From positions 196,900-260,899 of the forward strand of contig JAUIHW010000001.1 of the NCBI GenBank assembly GCA_030431775.1: a stretch of 64,000 bases of DNA. The letters run 5' to 3'. Below the pieces are notes generated by a model. That model saw only the letters and a program-made list of their open reading frames with translations. It was not told where the DNA came from and searched no databases. The stretch's first letter is position 1; each line of letters starts with the position of its first letter. This stretch comes from Gammaproteobacteria bacterium. GTDB lineage: Bacteria; Pseudomonadota; Gammaproteobacteria; Pseudomonadales; JAUIET01. Below are positions 24,808 to 31,346 of the stretch, piece by piece. The translations under genes were made by a program, and so were the position numbers.

Positions 24808-25371
24808 GGAATCTTCGCAAATGGGGCGGATAGTGGCATTTTCCATCTTACGGCTAATGGTGGTGATTTATCGGATCCACGAGACAGGCCGGTACGAGCT
24901 TCCGTACAAATTCCTTGTTTAGGTGGTTGTCATGGATTCGATCCGGGTAGCGATCGAATTGACGCTACTGATATAGTTATTGGCATTCAGCGAGAAATCG
25001 TTTTTGCCGCGTTACCTGTTCCTTTTGTCAGAGAGCTGAAAATTTTTAGGCAGCTAACGATTACGAAAGTAGTAGTGCCGCCAAGGGCTGCGAATGTTCG
25101 CTTACAAAATGCTATTGATGATCTCTTTAAAGGAGCAAAAGGCCCAAACCCCGTCAGTAACGGTAGCACTATTGACGCATTAAGAAACGAAATACTTACT
25201 GGAAACCCAGTACACGGTAAGTTCCACTTGAAAAAAGTAGAACATTCTTTTACACGATTAAGGAATATACTCAAAAATGAGAAATTGTCAGGCGCAGACC
25301 GGAAGTTGGCGGAGTCAATACGAGATGATTTACTGCGAGTTAGAAACGAAGCTCGTGATGCAGGGCTGTAG
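24808..25371 (+). CDS. Orphan Rhs-type toxin tip 6, function unknown (no start codon)
   Basis: About 187 codons from GIFANGADSGIFHLTANGGD to the stop at 25369-25371; a TGA lies just upstream at 24796-24798. A middle part (IPCLGGCHGFDPGSD, DIVIGIQREIVFAALP) has no motif I recognise. The C-terminal part (GSTIDALRNEILTGNPVHGK, then FHLKKVEHSFTRLRNIL) resembles a domain I have seen at the C-termini of other Rhs proteins, but I cannot name its activity. GTG 25075 is the only good internal start and would leave only this last domain. Paired with a cytosolic protein 9 bp downstream. Confidence 0.5.
   Translation, partial: GIFANGADSGIFHLTANGGDLSDPRDRPVRASVQIPCLGGCHGFDPGSDRIDATDIVIGIQREIVFAALPVPFVRELKIFRQLTITKVVVPPRAANVRLQNAIDDLFKGAKGPNPVSNGSTIDALRNEILTGNPVHGKFHLKKVEHSFTRLRNILKNEKLSGADRKLAESIRDDLLRVRNEARDAGL
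24814..24836 (+). repeat. Toxin-tip seam, copy 6
   Basis: TTCGCAAATGGGGCGGATAG codes FANGADS, preceded by GGAATC (Gly-Ile). It combines the G-I-F left side with the ADS right side of copy 4, that is, a mixed seam. Confidence 0.7.
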
Positions 25372-25380
25372 GTTCTGCCG

Positions 25381-25737
25381 ATGACTATAAATGTGGATCA
25401 GTTTATGGAGTCTTTAGTTTCCTCAAACCAAGACGTCAAGAAAATACGTGATGAACAGGTGGCATACGACGGAGAGGTTCTATCATACGTATTATTTTCG
25501 GAAATTGTTAGATACGTCGTACACTCTCTATCCCAAGCTTCGACGGAGGCAAAACTAAAACCTGTGTTTGAGGCAATCAGCACAGGTTTTGAAATGGGTG
25601 ATGATGAGGTCAAATACTTAATTGGAACTGAGTTTCTTCAGGCACTTATGGGCACAAACGTGGATGAAAATTGTTTGCCTCATCTTAGTGTCAGGTTGCA
25701 GGACGAGTATAAACTTATCGCCAATGGTGGCAATTGA
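25381..25737 (+). CDS. Putative cytosolic immunity protein 6
   Basis: 118 residues, no signal peptide or membrane helix. Acidic and mostly helical (VLSYVLFSEIVRYVVHSL, AISTGFEMGDDEVKYLIGTE). Similar small helical proteins follow Rhs tips elsewhere, but I do not recall a named family with confidence. Its cytosolic location implies that tip 6 acts inside the cell. A degenerate seam begins 3 bp after its stop. Confidence 0.55.
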   Translation: MTINVDQFMESLVSSNQDVKKIRDEQVAYDGEVLSYVLFSEIVRYVVHSLSQASTEAKLKPVFEAISTGFEMGDDEVKYLIGTEFLQALMGTNVDENCLPHLSVRLQDEYKLIANGGN

Positions 25738-25740
25738 GAG

Positions 25741-25810
25741 TTCGCAAATTAGGAATTCCGGGGACAGTTCACTTAACTTTGAATCGGCAGTAACTTCGCA
25801 AATGCGGCAG
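25741..25810 (+). repeat. Two degenerate seams (copies 7 and 8) flanking a GGGGACAGTTCACTTA element
   Basis: TTCGCAAATTAGG (25741-25753) reads F-A-N-stop. It is followed by GAATTCCGGGGACAGTTCAC and CTTAACTTT, then TTCGCAAATGCGGCAG (25795-25810), reading F-A-N-A-A. Neither copy has a toxin frame behind it. The block ends 35 bp before the 3' end of the convergent hydrolase gene, so this is the array's decayed right end. Confidence 0.6.
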
Positions 25811-25845
25811 AGCTTACCACCAAAGTGTAAGAAGCTGCTGTGTGC

Positions 25846-26670
25846 TCAGCTGGGTGTTGGAGTGAAGGCCTTGCTGCGTAACTCGGCAAGCACTATGTTC
25901 CACACATTGGCATTCAGGCCAAGGCCTACGTGGCTAACACTTACTTCAACATGTTTCACATTAGGGCTCAGGCCATCAATGGCTGCTGTCCAGCCGACAA
26001 CCCCGTCGCTTTTACTGAAAATAGCAGTGATTGGTTGAGTAATCGGCGTGGCGTAGCGCCGTGCCACTTCGCTTTCAATCCAGTCGAGGTCTACGTTACG
26101 GCGTTTGAACAACGGCGCAGCAGCCGTAAATTTAGGCCCACCAAAGGCGGGCGAGCCCATGGTAATAACGCCTATTACCGACTCAGACAGTTCGCGAGCC
26201 ACCTCGCGGGCCACATAGCCGCCAAGGCTCCAGCCAATCAGGATGACCGGGCTGCCCAATTCCGCCACCCGCTTCTCAACGCGCTCAACCATACGGTCAC
26301 ACAAGGCCGGCACTTCGCCTTCACCGTTGTGCTTTCGTGCTCTATCCACATCCCAGCTCGCAGACAACTCATGCAGGTTATTAATCATGCCCCGCCCGGC
26401 AAGGTTGCGACCAAGGCCCCAGCCCTCGGTTCGATACCCCTGACAGCTTAGGAAATACCGCAGCGGCGCGGTGGAGACATCGTCGGCGCCAATACCCGGC
26501 AATACAATCAGTGGATAGGGCTGGCTTGCAGGCTCTCGCTTCAGACGAGCTCTGGCCAGCGCCAGCGGCGTCCCCAGCATGTCTTTCCCGGCAAATATCT
26601 CTCCGAGGCGGTTTCTAAGCGGCGGGGGAGCCATTTTTTGCATCATGCGTTGATCTCTTGAGTCAGTCAT
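25846..26670 (-). CDS. Alpha/beta hydrolase (lipase/esterase-like)
   Basis: 274 residues from ATG 26670; in-frame ATGs at 26688 and 26646 are alternatives and no start has a strong ribosome site. Core: LIVLPGIGADDVSTAPLRYF, GWGLGRNLAGRGMIN, nucleophile elbow VILIGWSLGGYVAREVAREL, GVITMGSPAFGGPKF, the Asp region FSKSDGVVGW and the His in VSVSHVGLGLN. The triad is therefore complete. This looks like a cytosolic lipase-class enzyme with unknown substrate. Base composition is that of the flanks, so it marks the right border of the toxin array. Confidence 0.78.
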   Translation of the reverse strand: MTDSRDQRMMQKMAPPPLRNRLGEIFAGKDMLGTPLALARARLKREPASQPYPLIVLPGIGADDVSTAPLRYFLSCQGYRTEGWGLGRNLAGRGMINNLHELSASWDVDRARKHNGEGEVPALCDRMVERVEKRVAELGSPVILIGWSLGGYVAREVARELSESVIGVITMGSPAFGGPKFTAAAPLFKRRNVDLDWIESEVARRYATPITQPITAIFSKSDGVVGWTAAIDGLSPNVKHVEVSVSHVGLGLNANVWNIVLAELRSKAFTPTPS

Positions 26671-26826
26671 GCAAACGTTACGCTGCATGGATTGATTCGG
26701 ATCTTTTTGGGTCCTTTTCAGTGGCAAAAAAAGTGAAGCGGCTAACCAGGGCTTACCAGTTTTATTGCGCACGAGCCAGGCTGGCAAGTAATTCCATGGC
26801 AAGTTGTAGGGCCTGAATGCAATTGG

Positions 26827-27027
26827 CTATTCTTCGCCAACCGAATCTTTCCTTTTTCGAGAGTAAGACTCATAAGTCTCGCTCACACCGTCCATGCACT
26901 CTTCATACTGGCTCTGTGGCAGCTCCTGACAATTCAGCTGTTCGTTGTGCTTGGCAGCCTCGTAAATTTGCTGATTTGAGCAAGCCAGAAGGCAACAATT
27001 CATCACAATGATAATCAGTTGTTTCAT
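26827..27027 (-). CDS. Small putative lipoprotein
   Basis: 66 residues from ATG 27027. Signal peptide with lipobox LLA-C (MKQLIIIVMNCCLLACSNQQ), then a charged mature part with two Cys (LNCQELPQSQYEECMDGVSE) and a basic/acidic tail. It resembles short entry-exclusion-like or envelope lipoproteins of unknown function. No partner gene is close. A longer in-frame upstream ATG at 27153 would bury the signal peptide. Confidence 0.6.
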   Translation of the reverse strand: MKQLIIIVMNCCLLACSNQQIYEAAKHNEQLNCQELPQSQYEECMDGVSETYESYSRKRKDSVGEE

Positions 27028-27384
27028 AGGAATTTCTCGCTGTTTCTCGACGCGCCAAATATGCCCGGAGCTGATCCTGTACGCAGTGGCCAGGAGAGCG
27101 CTTTGCTTACCGGCTATTTTACTGGGCTTTGGCTTTGGAACAAACCACTGCATTGGAAATAAAAGGCGGAGACTAAAGGGCTCGTGCCCACATGAGTCGC
27201 AGAGTATATAGCCGCCGAGCGTATTGGGCTAGGTTTCAGAAACGCCCTGTAAGGTGTAAGGCCTGGCCTCAGTTCACAATTGTGAAATGAAGAGAAATGG
27301 TTTTCGTGTTAGAGTTGAACGCATCCAGAATCACAGTCAAACGCATCCAGAATCACAGTCAATTGTGCAATACAGTCGCCGCTG
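27028..27384. other. Non-coding gap
   Basis: About 357 bp between the small lipoprotein (minus) and the prepilin gene (plus). No supported gene, tRNA or strong terminator is seen. It holds the 22-bp tandem duplication at 27318-27361 and presumably both promoters. Confidence 0.5.
27318..27361. repeat. 22-bp perfect tandem duplication
   Basis: The 22-bp unit starting AACGCATCCAGAATCACAG occurs twice head to tail (27318-27339 and 27340-27361), 24 bp before the prepilin start. It looks like a recent slippage or could affect prepilin expression. Confidence 0.8.
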
Positions 27385-27861
27385 ATGGAAAGCCGAAGGA
27401 AAACAGGGTTCAGTTTATTAGAGCTACTAGTGGTGGTCGTAATTTTGGCAATTATCGCCGCTATTGTGTTTCCTCCAATATTTTCTACCCAGAAAGACGC
27501 CGAAGTTGCCGCTGCAATGGCATCGCTGAAAGCGATACAGGTTAAGATCGACCAACACTATCGAATGCATGGTGAATGGCCTGCCACCATTGAACGAAGT
27601 TGGTTTGTTGGCAATCAGCTACCGAAAAGTCCCTGGAAGGAGCCATACCGAGGTGAGGCAGTAAATATTTACGGGCAGCCCGACTGGTTTCATCCGCGTA
27701 ATAAAACCGTTGAAAGCCATGATCATCCCTATTGGTACAACCCCAGAAGCGGGGCAGTTCGCATCAGAGTTCCCACTCAGAGTACCACGTCAGAGACAGT
27801 GGCGCTTTATAACCGGGTGAATTCCAGTCAAATACGAAACCTGGGCCAAACCTCGCGTTGA
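27385..27861 (+). CDS. Type IV pilin/type II secretion-like prepilin (solitary)
   Basis: 158 residues. The class III signal is clear: a short basic leader, then G|FSLLELLVVVVILAIIAA with the Glu at position +5 and a long hydrophobic helix, as cleaved by prepilin peptidase. The C-terminal domain contains PKSPWKEPYRGEAVNIYG, as in GspG/PulG-like minor pilins. No other pilus or secretion gene is near, so it must use machinery encoded elsewhere. The C-terminal 30 residues are polar and Ser/Thr-rich. Confidence 0.78.
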   Translation: MESRRKTGFSLLELLVVVVILAIIAAIVFPPIFSTQKDAEVAAAMASLKAIQVKIDQHYRMHGEWPATIERSWFVGNQLPKSPWKEPYRGEAVNIYGQPDWFHPRNKTVESHDHPYWYNPRSGAVRIRVPTQSTTSETVALYNRVNSSQIRNLGQTSR

Positions 27862-27877
27862 GGCCTAAGTACCTATT

Positions 27878-28153
27878 AGTACGGCCAATACCATCCACCC
27901 CAGAGATCCAGGCTGGGACGAGCATGTGGCGCGCTTTCCGAAGCTGTCCGGTATGCGTCAGGTGTATGAGCTCACCGTGCAGATGGTGCTGACCTCCTGT
28001 GGTTTTGGCGTACCGCACTACGACTTTGTGCAAGAGCGAAGCAAATTGCAGGAAGCTCTGGCTGTCAAAGAGGAAGAGGGCATGGAGCACTATTGGAAAC
28101 GGCGTAACGCAGTCAGCCTGAACGGGAAGAACACGGGTATTACCGTCGATTGA
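27878..28153 (+). pseudogene. Pyridoxamine-5'-phosphate-oxidase-family remnant (C-terminal half)
   Basis: The frame DPGWDEHVARFPKLSGMRQV continues to VYELTVQMVLTSCGFGVPHY and a Tyr-x-x-Arg/Asn-rich end (MEHYWKRRNAVSLNGKN). This matches the C-terminal half of FMN-binding PNPOx-like proteins, which read ...SCGYGVP... before the same kind of tail. The N-terminal FMN-binding half is missing: a TAA (27866-27868) stands just before the homologous part. It is therefore a truncated relic next to the prepilin gene. A short product from GTG 27926 would lack the cofactor site. Confidence 0.7.
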
Positions 28154-28278
28154 GCCGCCGGGGCTTAAGTTACCAAAGCGTTGCTTCCTGCACGCCTGGC
28201 CTGCTAAACCAAAGCGCAGCGCTGTCGCTGTAAACTTTGTATAATCGATGAGTGACGTTCGAGCAGGAGTAGTTACTA

Positions 28279-29460
28279 TTGGACACTAATTTTTCCGCCG
28301 ACGATTTGGCGTTCAGAGAAGAGGTAAGAGCCTTTCTCGACGCGCAGTTTGATGATGACTTACTAGCCTTGTTACGCGGCCCGGATGGTGTGAAGTCCGG
28401 CATGGTTGAATGGCAGAGGCGTCTGTATAAACAAGGTTGGGTGGCACCTGGTTGGCCAAAAGAGTACGGTGGCACCGGCTGGAGCCTGACTCAGAAGTAC
28501 ATCTTTGAAACCGAGCGCGCCCTGCGCGGCATTCCGGATGTGGTGCCCTTTGGTTTGATAATGGTGGGTCCGGTCATTTATACCTTCGGCAGTGCTGAAC
28601 AGAAGCAACGTTTTTTACCTCGCATTCTGAAAAGTGAAGACTGGTGGTGTCAGGGCTATTCAGAGCCCGGCGCTGGCTCAGATCTGGCCGCGCTGCAAAC
28701 CAAGGCCGAGCGCGATGGAGATGAATATGTGGTTAGTGGCGCGAAGATCTGGACCACTTATGCGCAGCATGCCGACTGGATCTTCTGCCTGGTACGAACC
28801 AGCCAGGAAGGCAAGAAGCAGGAAGGCATTTCATTCCTGCTGATCGACATGACCTCGCCGGGTATCACGGTTAACCCCATCCACACCATTGACAGCAAAC
28901 ATACGCTCAATGAAGTGCAGTTTGACCAGGTAAGGGTTCCGCTGGCCAATCGCATTGGAGAGGAAAACAAAGGGTGGACTTATGCCAAGGCCTTGCTGGA
29001 GCACGAGCGCACCGCGATTGCGGGCGTGGGCGACTCCAAGCGAAAGCTCAGCCAGATTCGTACGCACGCCGCGCAGGAGAAGTGGGGCGAGGGCTGTGTG
29101 CTGGATGACCCCAAGTTTGCTTCACGGCTGGCGGCTATCGAAGTAGAGCTGATGGCGCTGGAATTTACCGAGCTGCGCTCGCTGGCATCGGCCGCGGTAG
29201 GCAAAGGCCCCGGGGCGGCCTCGTCCCTGCTGAAGCTCAAGGGCACGGAGATACGCCAAAGCCTGGACCAGCTACACATGGACCTGGCCGGATATTACTC
29301 AGGTATAGCGGTTGAGCCTGGCGAGAGTTGGCAAACCATTGGCCATGAATATGGCAGCGACGCGCGGGTTGAGTTTATGTATGGCCGCGCGGCCACCATA
29401 TTTGGTGGCTCCAACGAGGTGCAGCGCAATATTACCGCGAAGTACGTTCTCGGCCTGTAA
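28279..29460 (+). CDS. Acyl-CoA dehydrogenase, large-subunit type
   Basis: 393-residue FAD enzyme introducing a 2,3-double bond in an acyl-CoA. N-terminal helical domain (WVAPGWPKEYGGTGWSLTQK), middle domain with CQGYSEPGAGSDLAALQTKA, and C-terminal RAATIFGGSNEVQRNITAK. The start is TTG 28279, supported by an AGGAG ribosome site. A second acyl-CoA dehydrogenase gene follows 30 bp later. Paired unequal dehydrogenases of this sort form heteromers acting on pimeloyl- or steroid side-chain-like CoA esters. With the nearby P450, catabolism of a branched or cyclic lipid is likely. Confidence 0.85.
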   Translation: MDTNFSADDLAFREEVRAFLDAQFDDDLLALLRGPDGVKSGMVEWQRRLYKQGWVAPGWPKEYGGTGWSLTQKYIFETERALRGIPDVVPFGLIMVGPVIYTFGSAEQKQRFLPRILKSEDWWCQGYSEPGAGSDLAALQTKAERDGDEYVVSGAKIWTTYAQHADWIFCLVRTSQEGKKQEGISFLLIDMTSPGITVNPIHTIDSKHTLNEVQFDQVRVPLANRIGEENKGWTYAKALLEHERTAIAGVGDSKRKLSQIRTHAAQEKWGEGCVLDDPKFASRLAAIEVELMALEFTELRSLASAAVGKGPGAASSLLKLKGTEIRQSLDQLHMDLAGYYSGIAVEPGESWQTIGHEYGSDARVEFMYGRAATIFGGSNEVQRNITAKYVLGL

Positions 29461-29490
29461 GGCCATGTGCAACTTGAGTGAAGTGTTTCC

Positions 29491-30627
29491 ATGAATTTTG
29501 AATTGTCAGAAGAACAAACGCTGTTAAAAGACAGCGTTACCCGGTTTGTCAGCGATCGTTACGAGCTTGAGTCACGCCGGCAGTACATCGCCGAGGAAGC
29601 CGGCTTCAGCGCAGACAACTGGCGGCAAATGGCCGAGTTGGGTTGGCTTTCTGTGCCTTTCAGTGAAGAACACGGCGGCTTTGGCGGCGGTGCGGCTGAT
29701 TTGATGGTGGTGATGGAAGAGTTCGGTAAAGGCCTGGTGATTGAGCCCTACCTGGCAACTGTGCTGTTGTTTGGCGGTACGCTGGCTGAAAGCGGCAATG
29801 CGGCCTTGCAGCAGGCGCTTATCCCGCAAATTATCGACGGTTCTCTGCACGGGGCACTGGCTTTCCACGAGCGCCACAGCCGCTATTCGTTCAGCCAAAT
29901 CGACACCCGTGCCGAAAAAACGGGCTCTGGCTATCGCCTGAATGGTGAGAAAACCGTGGTGCTCAATGGCTTGGCTGCCAGCAAGATCATTGTTTCGGCT
30001 CTGGATTCCAGCGGCGGCATCAGTCTGTTTCTGGTGGATACCGATGAACCCGCGCTACAGCGCACTGGCTATTCGCTGATGGATGGCCAGCAGGTTGCAA
30101 ATATTCGCCTGAACGGCCTGGCGCTGGGTTCGGAGGCTTTGCTTGGAGAGGCCGGTGGTGGTGCGGATATTCTCAGCCGTGTGGCCGTACAGGCCTTGGT
30201 GGCTCTCGCAGCCGAAGCGCAGGGTGCTATGCAGGTGCTGCTCGACACAACCGTGGAATACAGCAAAACCCGCGAGCAGTTTGGGGTTGCCATCGGCTCC
30301 TTCCAGGCCTTGCAACACCGCATGGTGGATATGTTCGCCTCCTGCGAACAACACCGCTCTTTGCTGTATCGCACCGTCTGCTCAATTGACGAAGACCCAA
30401 GCAACCGCGATGAACAGGATATTGCCAAGAACCTCCATGCACTGAAAATAATGGTGGGCCGTGCCGGGAAGCACATTGGCGCCGAGGCCATCCAGATTCA
30501 CGGTGGTATGGGAATGACCGATGAGCTGGCCGTTGGCCATTATGTGAAGCGTCTGATGATGATCAACACCACTCTCGGCGACGCCGACTACCATGAGCAA
30601 CAGTTCGTGGAATTGGCGCGAAAGTAA
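29491..30627 (+). CDS. Acyl-CoA dehydrogenase, small-subunit type
   Basis: 378-residue acyl-CoA dehydrogenase related to PimD-type subunits. It starts MNFELSEEQTLLKDSVTRFV and contains LGWLSVPFSEEHGGFGGGA and a C-terminal EAIQIHGGMGMTDELAVGHY with the Asp-Glu of the usual active region. The FAD middle domain is weakly conserved (no canonical GSD loop in ALAFHERHSRYSF), supporting a role as partner of the upstream gene in a heteromer. Convergent with the TetR gene downstream. Confidence 0.84.
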   Translation: MNFELSEEQTLLKDSVTRFVSDRYELESRRQYIAEEAGFSADNWRQMAELGWLSVPFSEEHGGFGGGAADLMVVMEEFGKGLVIEPYLATVLLFGGTLAESGNAALQQALIPQIIDGSLHGALAFHERHSRYSFSQIDTRAEKTGSGYRLNGEKTVVLNGLAASKIIVSALDSSGGISLFLVDTDEPALQRTGYSLMDGQQVANIRLNGLALGSEALLGEAGGGADILSRVAVQALVALAAEAQGAMQVLLDTTVEYSKTREQFGVAIGSFQALQHRMVDMFASCEQHRSLLYRTVCSIDEDPSNRDEQDIAKNLHALKIMVGRAGKHIGAEAIQIHGGMGMTDELAVGHYVKRLMMINTTLGDADYHEQQFVELARK

Positions 30628-30716
30628 CAGCCGCTGTGCAAGGTTTTACTCGCCGGTAGAATCGGTCACCGACGCTATGGCCCGTTCCTGCCTGAAGCGG
30701 GCGATTCAGTATTGGT

Positions 30717-31328
30717 TTAAACGGCCTGCGCTGCAGTTGAGCGCTCAGAGCGAAGCGCTTCCCAATAGTGGTCAATAAACGCCACGCGTTGTTTGCGTTC
30801 TGCCAAAGGCAAAACCAGCAGGTTCATGGCCAGACCAGTCATTAGGTCGACAACAGTGCCTGCGGTTTCATCCGGGTCAATATCGTTTCTTATGTGTCCC
30901 GAGGCCTGCAGGTCACGAAGTAATTCGGCCGTTAATTGATAGCCGCTGCGCAATTCCTCCCGGTGTTTTTTCATCAGGCGTGCGTGGCTTAGTGCATAGG
31001 TGTTCAGGTGCGCACGCACTCGCCACTCAAGGTCTGTTTGCTTGTTCAGTGGCAGCACCTGCAGCAGCAAAGGCTTGAATTGGTCCAGCGTAAGTGGGCC
31101 TTTGGCGGCGTGGCTGATCCGCCTGGCGATGCACTGGTTGGCCCATTGGAAGGCGGCTAGCACGATCTCTTCCTTGTTGGGGAAGTAATGCGAGAGTACG
31201 CCCAGGGAACAACCAAGCTCTTTGGCGAGGCGCCGGGTCGTTAAGGCTTCGAACCCGTCGGCTGCAACCACGCGCGCGGCGGCTTCGGCCATTTCCTCGC
31301 GGCGTTTGTCGTGGTCAACTATTTTCAC
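30717..31328 (-). CDS. TetR-family regulator
   Basis: 203 residues starting at GTG 31328. N-terminal helix-turn-helix: RVVAADGFEALTTRRLAKEL then LGVLSHYFPNKEEIVLAAF. The C-terminal ligand domain is of the BetI-like class. It lies 18 bp after the P450 gene on the same strand and converges on the acyl-CoA dehydrogenase pair. It probably controls the P450 (autoregulation of the operon) and perhaps the dehydrogenases. Ligand unknown. Confidence 0.85.
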   Translation of the reverse strand: MKIVDHDKRREEMAEAAARVVAADGFEALTTRRLAKELGCSLGVLSHYFPNKEEIVLAAFQWANQCIARRISHAAKGPLTLDQFKPLLLQVLPLNKQTDLEWRVRAHLNTYALSHARLMKKHREELRSGYQLTAELLRDLQASGHIRNDIDPDETAGTVVDLMTGLAMNLLVLPLAERKQRVAFIDHYWEALRSERSTAAQAV

Positions 31329-31346
31329 GGCTCAGTATTTTGGCGG

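Larger units (their letters stand above)
19395..25845 (+). other. Orphan Rhs-type toxin-tip/immunity cassette array (six modules)
   Basis: A 6.4-kb block, visibly AT-richer than both flanks and coded entirely on the plus strand. It consists of six repeats of one plan: a seam coding G-K/I-F-A-N-G-A (G-I-F-A-N-E-A in module 5), an open frame without a plausible start codon carrying a different C-terminal domain each time, and then a small gene with its own start. Two further seam copies end the array. F-A-N-G-A motifs of this kind occur where variable toxin domains begin in Rhs proteins. No YD-repeat core, PAAR, VgrG or transposase gene is in the window, so the block is read as displaced (orphan) toxin tips with their immunity genes. 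Confidence 0.8.

Noticed and set aside
19459-25810. CRISPR-like interpretation of the repeated TTCGCAAATGGGGC units
   Set aside because: Spacing is hundreds of bases and irregular, the repeats code a conserved peptide in frame, and no cas genes are present.
19395-25845. An Rhs/YD-repeat core or VgrG/PAAR gene in or near the array
   Set aside because: None of the frames in the window shows YD repeats, PAAR or VgrG features; only tips and immunity genes are present.
27926-28153. Independent small gene from GTG 27926
   Set aside because: Its sequence continues upstream in frame as the same PNPOx-family C-terminal region, so it is part of a truncated relic.
30660-30720. Terminator hairpin between the acyl-CoA dehydrogenase and tetR genes
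   Set aside because: The arms around GCCCGTT and AAGCGGGC do not pair cleanly and no T-run follows.
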